Assembly: GCA_910577845.1 (NCBI GenBank)
Contig: CAJTNA010000006.1
Span: 8,235 to 72,234, forward strand
DNA: 64,000 nucleotides
Direction of reading: 5' to 3'
Origin: an uncultured Christensenella sp.
Lineage (GTDB): Bacteria > Bacillota > Clostridia > Christensenellales > UBA3700
Below the pieces are notes generated by a model. The model saw only the letters and a program-made list of their open reading frames with translations, was not told the DNA's origin and ran no database searches. Both the position numbers and the translations under genes were made by a program. Position 1 is the stretch's first letter. Each line of letters opens with the position of its first letter. Positions 46,055 to 54,319 of the stretch are shown here, in pieces.

Positions 46055-47335
46055 TTAATTAATAATTTTATTTTTTACATAAAGTGCGTTTTCTGGTATG
46101 TCGCAGTTTGCAATACTTTTAGGAGCTACTATAGCATTTTTGCCTATAATTAAATTGCTTTCAACAATTATGTGTTGATATTGAGTATACTCATAAAAGC
46201 CTTGCTTGATTGACCAGTTCATAATTCGCTCTTTTGAAATAAGACTATGACCAGAAGAGAATAAAATACTATTGTCACCAATTTTGACATTGCTCCCTAT
46301 TTTAATATTACCGCCAATAAATACATTTTCGCCAATAGTAATATTGTCACCTAATTTTATTGTTCCAAGCAAATCAACATAAATGCCATTGCCAACAATC
46401 AAGTTTTTGCCGTGGTCTACAAATAATGTGTCAAGTATTTCTTGTTTTCTAACTATAGATGTAGTATCTAAGTTGTACTCAAAACATAGGGCTCTTGTTA
46501 TGTCAATAAGGTATGCAAGCTTTTTATTCATTGAGTTAAACGGAACTCCATTAATAACATCTTTAAAAGCCTTTGGTATTTTTTTACCACTAAATTTGCG
46601 GATAATATCAAATTGTTTGTCATTGTAATCAATGTTAATTTTTTTACTAAAATCAAATTTGTCTTTGTCTGTTATAGTTCGTATAACTTTGCAAGGTCTG
46701 CCAACTGCAAGCGAGTAGGGAGGAATACTATCTTTAACAATCGCACCTATACCAATAACACAATTTTTGCCAATATCAATATTACCATAAATTTTAGTAC
46801 CAGCACCTATCCAACAATTTTTATCTATTGAAATTTTGCTAAGTTTGGACAGCTTGCCATTATTTTGCAAAGCGTCTTCACCAATAACAATATTAAATGC
46901 AAATATATTTGACTTTTTTATATCTACAAGTGAATAGGGGGTGAAAGTAATATTTTTATTGATAAAACCATAACCTTTTAAGTCAACCAAACCAATTATA
47001 GCATTTATCCCTTCCTCAGCATATAGAATAAAGCCGTGGATAGGGAAAATTAGTTTAAGTATTCTAGATTTTTTAAAATAAAAGTTTAAAAATCTAAACA
47101 AGTTTAGTTTAAGATTTTTGCATTTACTTTTTTGTAACATTTCCTCTTTTAACACTAAATTATATTTATTGCATATATTTTTAGAGCATTGCAAAAGTCT
47201 TAAATAAGCAGAATCGTTGCTGTCAAAAAATTCGCCAGAATACATTTTTTTAATTTCAATTAAATCTTGATTTTTAAAGCCGAAATGTTTAATTAAATTT
47301 TTTATCTTTTTGTCAATCTTTCTTTTATCAGTCAA
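46055..47335 (-). CDS. Double hexapeptide-repeat acyltransferase (tandem fusion)
   Basis: 426 aa made of two related halves. Each half starts with a helical segment like the maltose-acetyltransferase N domain (IKKMYSGEFFDSNDSAYLRLL near 28; IRKFSGKKIPKAF...PFNSMNKKL near 240), followed by left-handed beta-helix hexapeptide repeats (WIGAGTKIYGNIDIGKNCVIG near 178; IKLGDNITIGENVFIGGN near 330). The second half carries the likely catalytic His in SSGHSLIS. The start is TTG, supported by AGAGGA five bases upstream. Probably O-acetylates a sugar of the same glycan that the GT8 enzyme builds. First gene of the three-gene minus unit. Confidence 0.8.
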   Translation of the reverse strand: MTDKRKIDKKIKNLIKHFGFKNQDLIEIKKMYSGEFFDSNDSAYLRLLQCSKNICNKYNLVLKEEMLQKSKCKNLKLNLFRFLNFYFKKSRILKLIFPIHGFILYAEEGINAIIGLVDLKGYGFINKNITFTPYSLVDIKKSNIFAFNIVIGEDALQNNGKLSKLSKISIDKNCWIGAGTKIYGNIDIGKNCVIGIGAIVKDSIPPYSLAVGRPCKVIRTITDKDKFDFSKKINIDYNDKQFDIIRKFSGKKIPKAFKDVINGVPFNSMNKKLAYLIDITRALCFEYNLDTTSIVRKQEILDTLFVDHGKNLIVGNGIYVDLLGTIKLGDNITIGENVFIGGNIKIGSNVKIGDNSILFSSGHSLISKERIMNWSIKQGFYEYTQYQHIIVESNLIIGKNAIVAPKSIANCDIPENALYVKNKIIN

Positions 47336-47388
47336 AATATTCCTCTAAGTTTCACATATATTTAATTTTTCATAGTTAAAACACTCTC

Positions 47389-47425
47389 AAAATGTTCATC
47401 AATTATATTAATTGATGAACATTTT
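47389..47425. repeat. Palindrome 1 between the divergent envelope units
   Basis: AAAATGTTCATCAATT and AATTGATGAACATTTT form a perfect 16-bp inverted repeat around a 5-nt centre, 54 bp upstream of the acyltransferase start. Confidence 0.8.
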
Positions 47426-47494
47426 TAAATTAAAAAGTAAATTTATCCAATAATTTTTGAAAAAATGTATAAAATTTATTAAAATACTATTCAA

Positions 47495-47523
47495 TTGACA
47501 ATAATAGGAATAATTGGTATAAT
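47495..47523 (+). promoter_or_regulatory. Consensus promoter for flippase copy B
   Basis: TTGACA at 47495-47500, 17-bp spacer, TGG plus TATAAT at 47518-47523; a full sigma-A consensus with extended -10. Confidence 0.88.
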
Positions 47524-47533
47524 AATATTGAAC

Positions 47534-47566
47534 AAAATGTTCATCAATTAATATAATTGATGAACA
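47534..47566. repeat. Palindrome 2 between the divergent envelope units
   Basis: TGTTCATCAATT/AATTGATGAACA around AATAT; identical over 33 bases to the reverse complement of palindrome 1. It starts about 4 nt after the expected transcription start of copy B. Confidence 0.8.
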
Positions 47567-47600
47567 AATTTAGGCAGTTTTTGAAGTAAAATTGGAAAAA

Positions 47601-48740
47601 ATGGATAAAAAAGAAAAGAACAAATATAGTTTTAAAAGTTTATTAGGTAAAATAATATTGGGACTTGCAATCACCATATTTATTTTGCTATTAATAATTT
47701 TTTTAACTACTGATACAAAAAATATAATACAAGCTTTTCAGGGGATAAATATATCTTATTTGTTTGTGGCAATTGGTTTAACTCTTTTGTATTTTATTCT
47801 ATCACCAATTACTACTTGTATTTTAACTAGGACAAAAAAGTGTGATATCGGAATGTTAGACACATATTTGATTGCAAATACGGAACACTTCTTCAACGGA
47901 ATAACACCCTTTGCTACTGGTGGACAACCTTTTCAAGTGTATTCTTATGCAAGGCTAGGGGTAAAAACTGCACAATCTACTGGAATATTGATGATGAATT
48001 TTATCATTTTTATGGCAGTTACAAACTTATTTGCCATTTTGTCTATTGCAATTTATCCACAATTAATAGTCGCTACTGGAAACTTGTTACCTATGATTAT
48101 AATAGGTTTTACAATGAATTTCCTAACATTCGGTATTATAATTTTACTAGCTTGTAGTAAGAAAGTGGCTAATTTTTTGGTGAAGTTATTAAGCTTACTT
48201 GGAAAAATTAAATTTTTGTCAAAATTTATATTGCCAGCAATACCAGCATTCCAAAAATATTGTGAGGATACTCAAACTGCTTTTAAAGATTTGCTAACTC
48301 ATAAGGGTAGCACACTAATTTGTTTTGTAATTAAAGCAATTACAATGTTTGTATATTATGCAATAACATTTTATATTTTGAAAGCTTTTAATATTGAGTG
48401 TAGTTATAAGGATATATTCTTTGTTATATGCGGTACTTCCTTTGCTATTACTACTTGTGTTTTTATACCAACGCCAGGTGGTAGTGGCGGTATTGAGTTT
48501 GCATTTACATCAATTTTTGTATATATCGCAAGCGGAATATCTAGCGATTTTGGGGCAAGTGGTATGCTGTTGTGGCGAATGCTAACATACTATGGTTTAA
48601 TGTTAATAAGCTTTTTTGATTATTTGGTTTTAGAAAAACGTACAAATAAATATGCAAAGACACGTGGGCTTTTTGCATTAGAGCCACCTTGTTTGCAAGA
48701 AGATGAGTGTAGTAAAGATGAAAATTTGAATCAAAATTAA
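47601..48740 (+). CDS. PF03706 flippase-like membrane protein (copy B)
   Basis: 379 aa. Paralogue of the copy at 44767-45993, on the opposite strand; the first 45 residues are nearly the same and the motifs FNGITPFATGGQPFQ and PTPGGSGGIEFAF are kept. The ATG at 47601 is used rather than the upstream TTG at 47592, giving MDKKEKNKYSFKSLL, the same start as copy A. The C-terminal tail is about 35 residues shorter. It has its own full-consensus promoter, with palindrome 2 in the leader. Likely the same lipid-linked translocase role. Confidence 0.86.
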   Translation: MDKKEKNKYSFKSLLGKIILGLAITIFILLLIIFLTTDTKNIIQAFQGINISYLFVAIGLTLLYFILSPITTCILTRTKKCDIGMLDTYLIANTEHFFNGITPFATGGQPFQVYSYARLGVKTAQSTGILMMNFIIFMAVTNLFAILSIAIYPQLIVATGNLLPMIIIGFTMNFLTFGIIILLACSKKVANFLVKLLSLLGKIKFLSKFILPAIPAFQKYCEDTQTAFKDLLTHKGSTLICFVIKAITMFVYYAITFYILKAFNIECSYKDIFFVICGTSFAITTCVFIPTPGGSGGIEFAFTSIFVYIASGISSDFGASGMLLWRMLTYYGLMLISFFDYLVLEKRTNKYAKTRGLFALEPPCLQEDECSKDENLNQN

Positions 48741-48758
48741 AAATAAATAACTATGACA

Positions 48759-48792
48759 AAAACTACCACAAATTAAGTGGTAGTTTTTTGGT
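48759..48792. terminator. Bidirectional terminator between copy B and trpB
   Basis: AAAACTACCAC and GTGGTAGTTTT form an 11-bp stem, loop AAATTAA, with A and T tracts on both sides, so it can serve both converging genes. Confidence 0.88.
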
Positions 48793-48901
48793 TTATGATA
48801 ATTAATTTATTATGGAATACTTAATTATGTTGTTTGATAACTAATTGACTAATGTTTTAAAAACGTATAAATATTGATTTATTAATTTTTTATTAGTTAT
48901 T

Positions 48902-50128
48902 TTACTTTTTTTCTCTTGTTCCGTAATGTTCGATTACATAGTCTAAGTCTTTGTCACCTCTACCAGATAAGCAAACTAGCACACTGCTTTTGTTCATTTG
49001 TTTTGCAAGTCTAATTGCGTATGCTACTGCGTGGCTTGATTCTATTGCTGGGATAATTCCCTCTAGTCTTGAAAGTTCAAAGAATGCATCAATGGCTTCG
49101 TCATCACCAACTGTGTCATATTTAATTCTGCCAACGTCTTTTAGAAAAGCGTGTTCTGGGCCACTAGAAGGGTAGTCTAATCCGCTTGCTACTGAATAAA
49201 CTGGAGCTGGCTCACCATTAGCATCTTTTAGCATTATACTGTTAAAGCCGTGCATAATGCCCTCATTACCATAAGTTAGACTAGCTGCGTGGTCACCAAG
49301 TTTTTTGCCTCTGCCAAGTGGCTCAACGCCAATAATGTTTACTGGGTCATTTAAGAATGCTGAAAACATACCTATTGAATTACTACCACCGCCGACACAA
49401 GCTACTACATTGTCGGGTAGTTCGCCAGTCATTTGTAAGAATTGTTCTCTTGCCTCAATGCCAACCACACTTTGGAAATCTCTTACCATAGTAGGGAATG
49501 GGTGTGGGCCAAGTGCTGAACCAATGCAATAAATGCAGTCTTTATATTCCTTACTATACGCTGAAAAAGCTGAGTCAACTGCTTCTTTCAATGTTTGTAA
49601 GCCGTCAGTAACCTCAACAACTCTTGCACCTAGTATTTTCATTCTTGCAACGTTTGGTGCTTGCTTTTTAATATCAACAGCACCCATATAAATATCACAT
49701 TCCAAACCGAAATATGCAGCTGCGGTTGCTAGAGCAACGCCGTGTTGGCCAGCACCAGTTTCTGCAATAATTTTCTTTTTGCCCATATATTTTGCAAGTA
49801 AAGCTTCACCCATACAATGGTTAAGTTTGTGTGCACCGCTATGGTTTAAGTCTTCACGTTTTACGTAAATTTGAACATTGCCATATTTATTTGATAATCT
49901 TTCACAATGTGATATTGGGGTAGGTCTACCTTGGAACTCACGGCGAATACGTCTAAGTTCACCTACAAACTTTGACGATTTGCATATTGTATAATATGCA
50001 TCTGTAATTTCGTCCATTGCTTTTTTAAGGTCATCAGGCAAATAAGCACCGCCGTATTTTCCAAAATAACCTGCCTCGTTAGGGTAATTTCTATGATATG
50101 TATCAAAATCTATTCCATTTAATTTCAT
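48902..50128 (-). CDS. trpB: Tryptophan synthase beta chain
   Basis: 408 aa, normal TrpB1 length. PLP-dependent condensation of indole with serine. The Schiff-base lysine is K101 in NHSGAHKLN; the phosphate-binding loop is CVGGGSNS; the ETGAGQHG catalytic-Glu segment is intact. No trpA or other trp gene is in the window, so indole may come from elsewhere or from a distant operon. AGAGG precedes the ATG. A leader with a Trp-containing peptide and terminator lies upstream. Confidence 0.96.
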   Translation of the reverse strand: MKLNGIDFDTYHRNYPNEAGYFGKYGGAYLPDDLKKAMDEITDAYYTICKSSKFVGELRRIRREFQGRPTPISHCERLSNKYGNVQIYVKREDLNHSGAHKLNHCMGEALLAKYMGKKKIIAETGAGQHGVALATAAAYFGLECDIYMGAVDIKKQAPNVARMKILGARVVEVTDGLQTLKEAVDSAFSAYSKEYKDCIYCIGSALGPHPFPTMVRDFQSVVGIEAREQFLQMTGELPDNVVACVGGGSNSIGMFSAFLNDPVNIIGVEPLGRGKKLGDHAASLTYGNEGIMHGFNSIMLKDANGEPAPVYSVASGLDYPSSGPEHAFLKDVGRIKYDTVGDDEAIDAFFELSRLEGIIPAIESSHAVAYAIRLAKQMNKSSVLVCLSGRGDKDLDYVIEHYGTREKK

Positions 50129-50188
50129 TTTTTATTCCTCTCTTTATATTTATTTTATCTGGTTTGATTTTATAAAAGTTTGAAAAAC

Positions 50189-50210
50189 TTATCAAAAATC
50201 GGTATTAAAT
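50189..50210 (+). repeat. Dispersed motif copy in the trpB leader
   Basis: TTATCAAAAATCGGTATTAA on the + strand, opposite to the direction of trpB, between the attenuator and the trpB start. Confidence 0.75.
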
Positions 50211-50220
50211 GCTACATTAA

Positions 50221-50257
50221 AAGAAAAAACGCATACTTCCATTAGAGTTTATGCGTT
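50221..50257 (-). terminator. trpB attenuator terminator
   Basis: On the minus strand AACGCATA (50257-50250) pairs with TATGCGTT (50235-50228), followed by TTTT. The stem starts inside the stop codon of the leader peptide. Confidence 0.85.
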
Positions 50258-50297
50258 AATTAATATGGCGACACCATCGCCTAGATAAAATATACAT
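50256..50297 (-). CDS. Putative trpB leader peptide
   Basis: 13 codons, MYILSRRWCRHIN, preceded by AGAGGAG nine bases upstream. The Trp codon lies in the loop of a GGCGA/TCGCC hairpin. The TAA stop overlaps the 5' arm of the terminator. This is the layout of ribosome-mediated attenuation. A single Trp codon is fewer than in classical trp leaders, so the sensing mode is uncertain. Confidence 0.55.
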   Translation of the reverse strand: MYILSRRWCRHIN

Positions 50298-50372
50298 AAT
50301 TAAAATCTCCTCTAATCTAATCTAAACTATACTATCCATAATGTCCCTTGCATTATGCGATTTTATATTTTT

Positions 50373-50401
50373 ATTATAACCGCTAAAAATACATATGTCA
50401 A
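50373..50401 (-). promoter_or_regulatory. trpB promoter
   Basis: On the minus strand TTGACA (50401-50396), 17-bp spacer, TATAAT (50378-50373), a full consensus. Predicted leader is about 240 nt. Confidence 0.85.
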
Positions 50402-50535
50402 TATATTTTATGCAATTTTTTTTAAAAAGTTTAAAAATCTATAACATTCTTTAAAAACATTGCTATTATTAAAAATACTATTAAGCTCACAAATTTATTT
50501 CTATTTATGTCACTTTGAGTAAAATAATTTAATAT

Positions 50536-50904
50536 TTATTCAATTACATTGTAACCATTTTCACCTAGAATGTTTAAAGATTTTTGAAAATTATTCTCTT
50601 TAACAAAAACATAATCTGTATTATAAGTTGATATCGCAAAAATACTTATGTTATTGTTTGCTAAAATATTGCAAATTTTAGACAATATGCCAATTAAAGA
50701 AAAATCTAAACTCCCTTGCACACGGAATGCTTTCCAACCATCCTCACTTTGCGTTGCATTGATAGGCACATCGCTAGTTAGGCATACTAAGGAATTTTCG
50801 TTATCCGTTTTTTCTATAAAACAAAATTGTGAATGCAAATTTACAAGTGAGTAATCTACAACTTTGCAAACGGAAAAATTATAATCTATTTTTTTTATTT
50901 CCAC
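50536..50904 (-). CDS. ACT-domain protein
   Basis: 122 aa from a GTG start at 50904, chosen because AAGAGGT lies 6 nt ahead and because MEIKKIDYNFSVCKV then matches the usual family start; the longer frame from 50946 would overlap ilvN. Two ACT-like halves, the second with GSLDFSLIGILSKICNILANNNISIFAISTYNTDYV (core IGILSKICNILA). Stand-alone ACT proteins of this type bind amino acids and are thought to be regulatory. It directly follows ilvN on the same strand. Confidence 0.82.
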   Translation of the reverse strand: MEIKKIDYNFSVCKVVDYSLVNLHSQFCFIEKTDNENSLVCLTSDVPINATQSEDGWKAFRVQGSLDFSLIGILSKICNILANNNISIFAISTYNTDYVFVKENNFQKSLNILGENGYNVIE

Positions 50905-50936
50905 AAATGTACCTCTTAAAAAATTATACAAATTAA

Positions 50937-51443
50937 TTAAAGACAAAAGTCTTTTATTATTGTTTGACCACGATGTAGGGCAGAAGTTCCAGACCTTGCA
51001 AGTTCAATAATATCATATGGACGAAGTACATCTACAAAAGCGTCAATTTTGCGAGGATTGCCAGTAAGTTCAAGCACCATTGCATTTTGACTTAAGTCTA
51101 TAGTTTTTGCTTTGAATATTGAGCAAATCTCTATAATTTCTGAACGCTTTTCCGCAGTAACCTCAAGTTTAATTAACAATAGTTCACGCAAAACCGAATC
51201 GTCTTCTGCTAATTCAGTAACACCAGTTACATCTATTTGCTTTAGTAATTGATTTTTAAGTGCAGTTATTTGTTTTTCATCACCATATAATGATATTGTC
51301 ATTCTTGAAAGATTTTCATCCTCTGTTTTGCAAACGGAAAGACTTTCAATATTATAACCACGTCTAGAAATTAAGCCAGATATACGTGTTAGTACGCCAG
51401 TATTGTTGGAAACCAACATTGAAATATAATGTAGTTTGTTCAT
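50937..51443 (-). CDS. ilvN: Acetolactate synthase small (regulatory) subunit
   Basis: 168 aa. N-terminal ACT domain (SMLVSNNTGVLTRISGLISRRGYNIESL, core NNTGVLTRISGL) that senses valine, and the C-terminal ALS-activation domain ending RSGTSALHRG. It regulates IlvB, the catalytic subunit of branched-chain amino acid synthesis. No ilvB is adjacent, which is unusual because the two are generally in one operon. The ribosome site is weak AAGAGG upstream of the ATG. Confidence 0.92.
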   Translation of the reverse strand: MNKLHYISMLVSNNTGVLTRISGLISRRGYNIESLSVCKTEDENLSRMTISLYGDEKQITALKNQLLKQIDVTGVTELAEDDSVLRELLLIKLEVTAEKRSEIIEICSIFKAKTIDLSQNAMVLELTGNPRKIDAFVDVLRPYDIIELARSGTSALHRGQTIIKDFCL

Positions 51444-51511
51444 ATAAACCTCTTATTTGCAGTAGTCTATGTTAATTAAATTATGTCAATTTGTAAACTA
51501 AATAGTTAATT

Positions 51512-51541
51512 TTTATAACAATTGCTTTAATTTGAATTCAA
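51512..51541 (-). promoter_or_regulatory. Probable ilvN promoter
   Basis: Minus strand TTGAAT (51541-51536), 18-bp spacer, TGT plus TATAAA (51517-51512). Confidence 0.5.
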
Positions 51542-51617
51542 TGTAATAAATTAATTTAGTAAAAATAACACATTTAAAATTTAGTTTAATTGACTTTGTT
51601 TTTATTAATAACTTTAA

Positions 51618-52541
51618 TTATTTGCTAATATGTCTTAAATCGTCACCATCAAGATATAGTAGTTTAGTAGTATCTTTATTTGTTATTCTAGAAAAAACCC
51701 TGTCACCATACTTGTTTTGCATTTCCATTGGTGACAAATTTGTTGCTATTATTGTATGTTTGTTTACTCTTTCGGATAATAACACAGTAAGATATTCAAT
51801 TGTAACATTTTTAATAGTAGGTTCAATACCCAAATCGTCAATAATTAAAACTTCTGTCTCAAGTAAGTTTTCAAAAATGTAGTTTCTTTCATTAATATTT
51901 GTAGTATGATATTTCAAAAAAAGCGAATTTAAATGGAAAGCAGTAAAATATTGTGCATTAATCCCTTTATCTAATAGTTCATTAAGTGTGCTACTTAAAA
52001 GACAACTTTTACCGACACCAGCTTTACCGCAAAGAATTATATTCTTATATTTGTTATTAGGAAATTCATTGCAATATCTATACATTGAATTATAAAGAGT
52101 TGATAAGTTTTTGGATTGTTTGCAATCTATTGTTGATATTTTGTTATCCTTAAATGTAAATACAGGAAGTCCGTTTATTCCAGATTTATTCCTAAGTACT
52201 TGTTTATATGTTTTTATAAAACAATCGCAATATTTTCCGTTTACCACACCGATATCTTTGCAGGTAGGGCAGTTATATAAATGTGCGTTGTTAAGATTTT
52301 TGCTTTCATAGTCTTGCAATTTTTTATTTAATTGTTTATCTATCTTTTCAAATTCTGAGCAGTCATCATTATTTGCCAAAGCTCTGCTAAGTGCCAGCGT
52401 ATTTAATTTTATTTGCTTTACTAAGCTTGCATACTCTTCGTTTTGCATTAAAATTTGCTTTTGTTTTTCGCATCTCTCTAATGCTATTGCACGCCTTTTA
52501 GCAAATATTTTTTTTGTTTCGTTTAATGATTTAATATCCAT
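51618..52541 (-). CDS. DnaI/DnaC-like helicase-loader ATPase
   Basis: 307 aa from the ATG at 52541; the open frame extends upstream into dnaD-like sequence but the conserved part starts MDIKSLNETKK. A basic coiled N-terminal part is followed by a zinc site NCPTCKDIGVVNGKYCDCF (about residues 93-112). The AAA+ core has Walker A CGKAGVGKS near 175 and Walker B VLIIDDLGIE near 240. This is the clostridial DnaI/DnaC type that loads the replicative helicase. Its ATG is one base past the stop of the DnaD-like gene, a pairing seen in many Firmicutes primosome loci. Confidence 0.88.
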   Translation of the reverse strand: MDIKSLNETKKIFAKRRAIALERCEKQKQILMQNEEYASLVKQIKLNTLALSRALANNDDCSEFEKIDKQLNKKLQDYESKNLNNAHLYNCPTCKDIGVVNGKYCDCFIKTYKQVLRNKSGINGLPVFTFKDNKISTIDCKQSKNLSTLYNSMYRYCNEFPNNKYKNIILCGKAGVGKSCLLSSTLNELLDKGINAQYFTAFHLNSLFLKYHTTNINERNYIFENLLETEVLIIDDLGIEPTIKNVTIEYLTVLLSERVNKHTIIATNLSPMEMQNKYGDRVFSRITNKDTTKLLYLDGDDLRHISK

Positions 52542-52542
52542 T

Positions 52543-54000
52543 TTAAAAGTCAAGTGCCCCCTTATTCTCATCATTAAAAAGATTGTCAAGTTCTTCTTTA
52601 GAGTATATATGTTTGTCACTGATTATTTGAGTATTTGTGCTAATAGTATCGATTTTTGACGGGTTAATTGTGATTTTTTCGCATTCCTCAACACTTTTTA
52701 CTCCCTTTTCTTTAAAAGTTGCAAGCAAACTATTTAAGTATGCAAAACTCAAAGATTTGCCACAAGATTTCTTTGCTGCGTAATCAATGATTTCATCATC
52801 CATACCCCAAATATTTGACCAAGTGTTGTAGTAATCTCTGTCAGTGTTTGTTATCATACGTGTTGTGCCAATAGTGTGCAAAATGTTTTTAATTTTGATA
52901 TCTGTATGTTGTAATTTTTCAAAATAATTTTGCAAGGATTGAGTTGATACAACGCCATTTTCGTATAGTTTATTTAAAAAATGGTGCATTCCCTCAAGAG
53001 TTTTAATATTTCTCTTAAAACAATAAGTCGCTATTAGTTTAAGTCCTTTTGCTTCATAGCCTTTTTCTAGCCAGTCAGTGATGTATTGCTCTACAACGGT
53101 GTCAATATTTTCATAGTATACACCAATTGTTTTGTTTATGTTTATTGCAAGATTTCTTACAAACTCAATATACTCACTTTGCTTTTGAATGTCCGCAAGT
53201 GTAAATAAGCCAAGCTTGTAAAAGCCGTCAAGCATTGAATCAAGTTTTTTAATGCCACCACGTTTTTTGCAAAGTTTAGCGGTGTATAGCACGCTTTCCA
53301 AGTCATATCCCCAAGAGGTTGTCCACTTGATAAAATATTGCTTGTCCTCAAAATCAGGGGTAGATTTAAGACCAAGTGCCAAAAATACCATACGCATATT
53401 TTCTGTTTGTGCTTCCATTTCTTTCAACTTATTATCTACTTGCTCAATCGTTCTTATTCCCTCATTTGCCCAAGCTTTTGCAACCGCCAGTATGTAGTTA
53501 GTATGTATGTTTTGCCCCTTTGAATCAACGCAGTATTTTGCAATTAGCACCATTGCATCTGTGCTGATTTTATAGTCCTCCACTACCTCTACATACTTAA
53601 TTAGCTCGTTAGGAGTAAGTGTACGTGACAAAATCATATTTTCAATTTGACTTATAAATTCTGCATACTTGTCACGATTGTATTTGCGTGGTTTGCTTGC
53701 AATAGTTTTTAATGGTATATATTCAAATTCAAAAGGATTTTCGTTTGTAATTCTTACAGCACCAATTTCTTCCCAATATTTAATTGCAGTAATAATTTGG
53801 TTCCTTTCCACACCTAATGCCAAACTTACACTATCTAAAGTGTTGTTGCTTTGTATTTTATTTGCACATTGAACCAAGCCATATAGATATACTTTTATGG
53901 CTACCTCATCTGCATAAGGCATAAAGTCAGTTATGAACATATTGTCTACAATTGTGCTATTATTAATCAAAGCGTCTTTGCTAAGTGCGGAAAATGGCAT
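52543..54000 (-). CDS. DnaD-domain protein
   Basis: 485 aa. An N-terminal winged-helix-like part (about 10-110; SVALGVERNQIITAIKYWEEIGAVRI) is followed by several DnaD/DnaB_2-type helical units; the clearest (near 230 and 415) read YFIKWTTSWGYDLESVLYTA and YYNTWSNIWGMDDEIIDYAA. Longer than B. subtilis DnaD because of extra units. Probable primosome protein for replication start or restart, acting with the adjacent loader. GAGGGA precedes the ATG. Confidence 0.87.
   Translation of the reverse strand: MPFSALSKDALINNSTIVDNMFITDFMPYADEVAIKVYLYGLVQCANKIQSNNTLDSVSLALGVERNQIITAIKYWEEIGAVRITNENPFEFEYIPLKTIASKPRKYNRDKYAEFISQIENMILSRTLTPNELIKYVEVVEDYKISTDAMVLIAKYCVDSKGQNIHTNYILAVAKAWANEGIRTIEQVDNKLKEMEAQTENMRMVFLALGLKSTPDFEDKQYFIKWTTSWGYDLESVLYTAKLCKKRGGIKKLDSMLDGFYKLGLFTLADIQKQSEYIEFVRNLAININKTIGVYYENIDTVVEQYITDWLEKGYEAKGLKLIATYCFKRNIKTLEGMHHFLNKLYENGVVSTQSLQNYFEKLQHTDIKIKNILHTIGTTRMITNTDRDYYNTWSNIWGMDDEIIDYAAKKSCGKSLSFAYLNSLLATFKEKGVKSVEECEKITINPSKIDTISTNTQIISDKHIYSKEELDNLFNDENKGALDF
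52641..52663 (-). repeat. Dispersed motif copy inside the dnaD-like gene
   Basis: Minus strand CCGTCAAAAATCGATACTAT, in frame as PSKIDTI. The only copy found on the minus strand. Confidence 0.7.
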
Positions 54001-54319
54001 TTTTATCCCTCGTTTTTAAAAAGTGTTGTTTAAAAATTTATTGTATATTCGCCTAATAGTAAAATATTGTCTTGACAACAACACCTTTATGTTGTATAAT
54101 ATTTTTGTTTAAATAAAATTAAATTTTAATATATAGCGTATTATGTTATGTTTAATTTGCCAAAAATCGCATAAATTAATTTATGAGGACTATATAGATT
54201 GCATTTAAACATAAGCTATAATGATTTATTACATTGTAACACAAACAATCAATACTGTCAATTATAGTGTAAGGATATTGATTGTAATTTTATCAACTTT
54301 TGCGTATGGAGGATTTGTT
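54001..54319. other. 319-bp divergent region, dnaD-like gene to lipoprotein
   Basis: Carries a full-consensus + strand promoter (54072-54100) and a ~210-nt leader with a 10-bp hairpin ACAATCAATA/TATTGATTGT (54245-54285). No promoter was clear for the minus gene. A partial motif CAAAAATCGCATAAATT is at 54161-54177. Confidence 0.6.
54072..54100 (+). promoter_or_regulatory. Consensus promoter for the lipoprotein operon
   Basis: TTGACA at 54072-54077, 17-bp spacer, TATAAT at 54095-54100. Confidence 0.85.
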
